From contig JAGSPS010000118.1 of assembly GCA_018262315.1 (NCBI GenBank), positions 1 through 8,785 of the forward strand: a stretch of 8,785 bases of DNA, written 5' to 3'. Positions 6,679 through 8,785 of the stretch are shown here, one piece after another; the first letter of the stretch is position 1, and every line of letters begins with the position of its first letter. The DNA is from Deltaproteobacteria bacterium (GTDB lineage: Bacteria; Myxococcota_A; UBA9160; PR03). The notes beneath the pieces are model-generated. The model made no database searches and was not told the origin of the DNA. It worked only from the letters and a program-made list of their open reading frames with translations. Both the position numbers and the translations under genes were made by a program.

Positions 6679-7209
6679 TCAGCCGCCGATGCGCCGGATC
6701 GCTTCGCTGCCGTCCCAGTGGCGCGCCGCTTCGCGGATGTGCGCAAAGAAGCGTCCCTTCGGCCCGCTCACTTCGGACAGCTCGACGACCGTTCCGGGGT
6801 GCGTCTCGGTGGCGACGTAGACGAAGCGCCCGTCCGCTCCACCCGCGCAGCCGGATTGACCGACGCGGAGTCCCCGCGCTTCGTGGCGCGCGAGATCTGC
6901 GTCGAAGGCTTCCGTCCAGTAGGCGACGTGTTGCAGTCCCTCGCGGCCCGCGGCGAGGAAATCGCGGTACATCGAGGGCGCGTCGTTGCGCGTCTGGATC
7001 AACTCGAGTTGGAGCGGGCCCGAGTTGGCGAGCGCGATGCTGATGGCGGCGTCCGACGGCTCGCCGAGGTAGCGGAACTCCGTGATCGGCGCGCGTTCGA
7101 AGTAGAACCAGGGGCCGACGCCCAGCACTTCGACCCAATGCTTCATCGCCGCTTCGATGTCGCGGACGACGTAACCGTTCTGCCGGATCTCCCCGAACAC
7201 GCGACTCAT
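6679..7209 (-). CDS. VOC family protein (glyoxalase / methylmalonyl-CoA epimerase-like fold)
   Basis: This 176-residue protein has the paired beta-alpha-beta-beta-beta modules of the vicinal oxygen chelate superfamily, whose members use a metal to act on substrates with neighbouring oxygens. Module 1 (about 6-75) contains GYVVRDIEAAMKHWVEVLGV; module 2 (about 90-146) contains GLQHVAYW and HPGTVVELSE. Aligning by eye to methylmalonyl-CoA epimerase, the four ligand positions correspond to Q10 (His in the classical enzyme), Q67, H94 and E143, so three of four are kept. The conserved tail GPKGRFFAHIREAA is shared with uncharacterised members of this subgroup. The ATG at 7209 is supported by GGAGG 7 bases upstream. 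It is divergent from the SDR-CMD operon (182-base gap), suggesting a shared regulator and pathway. The substrate is unknown; a true epimerase assignment is not justified. Confidence 0.87.
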   Translation of the reverse strand: MSRVFGEIRQNGYVVRDIEAAMKHWVEVLGVGPWFYFERAPITEFRYLGEPSDAAISIALANSGPLQLELIQTRNDAPSMYRDFLAAGREGLQHVAYWTEAFDADLARHEARGLRVGQSGCAGGADGRFVYVATETHPGTVVELSEVSGPKGRFFAHIREAARHWDGSEAIRRIGG

Positions 7210-7286
7210 GCGCCGTCCTCCGATGCGAAGCCGCCCAGCGGAATGCGTGCGATTGGTTGGCAGGTCGAAGCGCGGCTGAGTAGGCT

Positions 7287-7312
7287 GGGCGGCCAGCATA
7301 GACCAGCCGCCC
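7287..7312. promoter_or_regulatory. Inverted repeat in the divergent VOC / SDR control region
   Basis: GGGCGGC (7287-7293) and GCCGCCC (7306-7312) form a perfect 7-base inverted repeat with a 12-base centre (CAGCATAGACCA). An overlapping alternative pairs GGCTGG (7283-7288) with CCAGCC (7303-7308). It lies near the middle of the 182-base region between two divergent genes, where an operator would be expected. Weak -35/-10-like hexamers (TTGGCA 7257-7262, TAGGCT 7281-7286, 18-base spacer) point towards the SDR gene but are not convincing. Binding of a regulator is inference. Confidence 0.3.
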
Positions 7313-7391
7313 CGAACGAATCGACGGAGCGCACCGCACGACCGAGCGGATGCTCGCGTTCGAGGGGCGCGCAGCGAGGGGGAATGACCGG

Positions 7392-8192
7392 ATGCAGCGA
7401 CGTTTCGAGGGTCGCGTCGCGCTGGTGACCGGCGCGGCGAGTGGCATCGGCCGCGCAACGGCGCTGCGACTCGCGGCGGAAGGCGCACGCGTCGCGGCGG
7501 TCGATCGCGACGCCGCGGGCGCGCAGCGCACGGTCGCGGAAATTGCGGAAGCGGGCGGTACGGCGCGCAGCTTTGCGTGCGACGTCGCGTCGAGCGCTGC
7601 TGTCGCCGAGACCGCGCGCGCCGCCGAAGCCGCGCTCGGTGCGGCCGACGTGCTCGCCAACGTCGCCGGCATCGGCGATCGCGGCGGTGCGCCGATCGAG
7701 TCGATCGACGACACGGTCTTCCACGGCGTGCTCGCGGTGAATCTCGCCGGCCCGTTCTATTTCTGTCGCGCGCTGCTGCCCGGCATGGCGGAGCGCGGTC
7801 GCGGCGCGGTGGTGAACGTCTCGTCGCTGGCGGGTCGCACCAAGAGCGCCCTGGGAGGCCTCGCCTACACGGCGAGCAAGTCGGGCCTGCTCGGACTCAC
7901 GCGCCATCTCGCGTTCGACTACGGACCGCGCGGTGTGCGCGTCAACGCGATCTGCCCGGGCGGCGTCGACACGCCGATGATTCGCAGCGCCGCCGCGGCG
8001 GGAGCTGCCCAGGGCGGGGAGATCGCCAAGCTGCGCGCCGCGCACGCGGCGGCGCTGCAAGCGCTGATGCCGATCAAGCGGCTCTCGTCGGCGGAAGAGC
8101 AGGCGGCGGCGATCGCGTTCCTCGCGTCGGACGACGCCTCGTACATCAACGGCGTCTCGCTGGACGTGAACGGCGGCCTTTTCATGGCTTGA
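7392..8192 (+). CDS. Short-chain dehydrogenase/reductase (classical SDR, NAD-type)
   Basis: This 266-residue classical SDR catalyses NAD(P)-dependent oxidation of an alcohol or reduction of a ketone. The Rossmann glycine motif TGAASGIG is at residues 13-20. D38 at the end of beta-2 (VAAVDRD) indicates NAD(H) rather than NADP(H). NVAG (90-93) replaces the usual NNAG. The catalytic set is N117, S144/S145, Y159 and K163 (YTASK), followed by PGGVDTPM (189-196). The C-terminal NGVSLDVNGGLFM is the usual SDR ending (INGxxLxVDGG). The ATG at 7392 is chosen because it places the TGxxxGxG motif at the normal distance and has GAGGGGGA about 8 bases upstream; an in-frame ATG at 7350 would add 14 atypical residues. 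The CMD-family gene starts 13 bases downstream with its own strong ribosome binding site, so the two form an operon. The substrate cannot be told from sequence. Confidence 0.93.
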   Translation: MQRRFEGRVALVTGAASGIGRATALRLAAEGARVAAVDRDAAGAQRTVAEIAEAGGTARSFACDVASSAAVAETARAAEAALGAADVLANVAGIGDRGGAPIESIDDTVFHGVLAVNLAGPFYFCRALLPGMAERGRGAVVNVSSLAGRTKSALGGLAYTASKSGLLGLTRHLAFDYGPRGVRVNAICPGGVDTPMIRSAAAAGAAQGGEIAKLRAAHAAALQALMPIKRLSSAEEQAAAIAFLASDDASYINGVSLDVNGGLFMA

Positions 8193-8205
8193 GGGAGGAG
8201 GTCGG

Positions 8206-8784
8206 ATGCCCGTGCAGATTCCGCTGCCGCGCGACGAGGAGCTGTCCGAGGAGACGCGCAAGGCGCTCGGCGCGCTCCCGCCGCTCCACGTCTTCCGCAT
8301 GATGGCCGCAGCACCCGCGAGCTTCCGCCCGTTGCTCGACCTCGCGCGCTCGATCCTGGTGGGCGCCGACTTCGATGCGCGCAAGCGCGAGATCGCGGTG
8401 CTGCGGGTCGCGCATGTGACGCGTTCCCTCTACGAGTGGACGCAGCACCAGCGGCTCGGTCGCAACCTGGGTGTCACGGATCGGGAGATCGAAGCGATCC
8501 GCGGCGAGGACCCCGTCACGAGCCTCGGCGAAGAAGGCAATCTGCTGTGTCGCGTCGCCGACGAGATCAGCCGCGACGTGCGCCTGTCCGACGGGGCGCT
8601 CGAAGCGATCGTCGCGCGCTACGGCAACCGCCAGGCGAGCGAGCTGATCGTCTGCTGCGCGTACTTCAACATGCTGTCGCGCTTCCTCGAATCGACGCGC
8701 GTTCCGCTCGAAGCGGAGAACCTGCTCGGCGACCGGACGCCGGAGCGCGTCGCGGAAGAGGCGGCGAAGCGCGGCGCGGAGTAG
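8206..8784 (+). CDS. Carboxymuconolactone decarboxylase family protein
   Basis: This 192-residue protein of the CMD/AhpD-like all-helical superfamily carries the core signature REIAVLRVAHVTRSLYEWTQH (residues 61-81). E77, W78 and H81 match the ExxxH/EWxxH pattern of the carboxymuconolactone decarboxylase branch. The CxxC of peroxidatic AhpD proteins is absent, so alkylhydroperoxidase activity is unlikely. The only nearby cysteine pair (ELIVCCAYFNMLSRFLES, about 146-163) is adjacent, not CxxC. A helix following the core, RNLGVTDREIEAI, is also typical. The start is well supported by GGGAGGAGG just upstream, 13 bases after the SDR stop, implying co-transcription. The stop (TAG) is at the last bases of the window, so the gene is complete. 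True 4-carboxymuconolactone decarboxylase function is not implied; many such proteins sit beside SDR genes with unknown substrates. Confidence 0.9.
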   Translation: MPVQIPLPRDEELSEETRKALGALPPLHVFRMMAAAPASFRPLLDLARSILVGADFDARKREIAVLRVAHVTRSLYEWTQHQRLGRNLGVTDREIEAIRGEDPVTSLGEEGNLLCRVADEISRDVRLSDGALEAIVARYGNRQASELIVCCAYFNMLSRFLESTRVPLEAENLLGDRTPERVAEEAAKRGAE

Positions 8785-8785
8785 C

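Noticed and set aside
7210..7714. Minus-strand extensions of the VOC gene beyond ATG 7209
   Set aside because: The added segment is Arg/Ala-rich, overlaps the divergent SDR gene and its control region, and the ATG at 7209 has a good GGAGG site.
8206..8784. AhpD-type alkylhydroperoxidase function for the CMD-family gene
   Set aside because: The redox-active CxxC required for AhpD activity is not present; only the EWxxH core is seen.

Overview
The window is a GC-rich (roughly 70% by eye) bacterial chromosomal segment with dense coding and GTG/TTG starts in the housekeeping genes. The gene types (dnaX-ybaB-recR with an upstream SRP RNA, a transporter-HEAT-cNMP fusion, and SDR/CMD/VOC enzymes) suggest a soil or marine deltaproteobacterial-type lineage (Myxococcota, Desulfobacterota or Binatota). 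That placement is inference; no rRNA or other decisive marker is present.

Left part (1-2810, minus strand): a classic DNA replication and repair cluster. Transcribed right to left, it has a SRP RNA gene (about 2651-2753) with a good sigma70-type promoter (2782-2810), then dnaX (clamp-loader tau subunit, TTG start), ybaB (nucleoid-associated protein, overlapping dnaX by 4 bases) and recR (GTG start, running off the left edge). The SRP RNA is not covered by any protein-level evidence. It was recognised from its GGAA tetraloop/GCAGC core and its closing stem.

Middle (2811-6165): a divergent intergenic region carries a plausible extended -10 promoter and leads into one long plus-strand gene. This encodes a 1006-residue fusion of a multi-spanning NTT/Tlc-like transporter domain, a run of HEAT-like repeats and a C-terminal cyclic-nucleotide-binding domain. 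It is the most unusual protein in the window.

Right part (6166-8785): a 53-residue CxxC...CxxC mini-protein gene converges on the fusion gene (minus strand, strong ribosome binding site). A VOC (glyoxalase-fold) gene lies further upstream on the minus strand. Divergent from the VOC gene is a two-gene plus-strand operon of an NAD-type short-chain dehydrogenase and a carboxymuconolactone-decarboxylase-family protein. The VOC, SDR and CMD genes share one 182-base control region and look like a small catabolic or detoxification module of unknown substrate. No CRISPR array, insertion sequence, tRNA or rRNA was seen.
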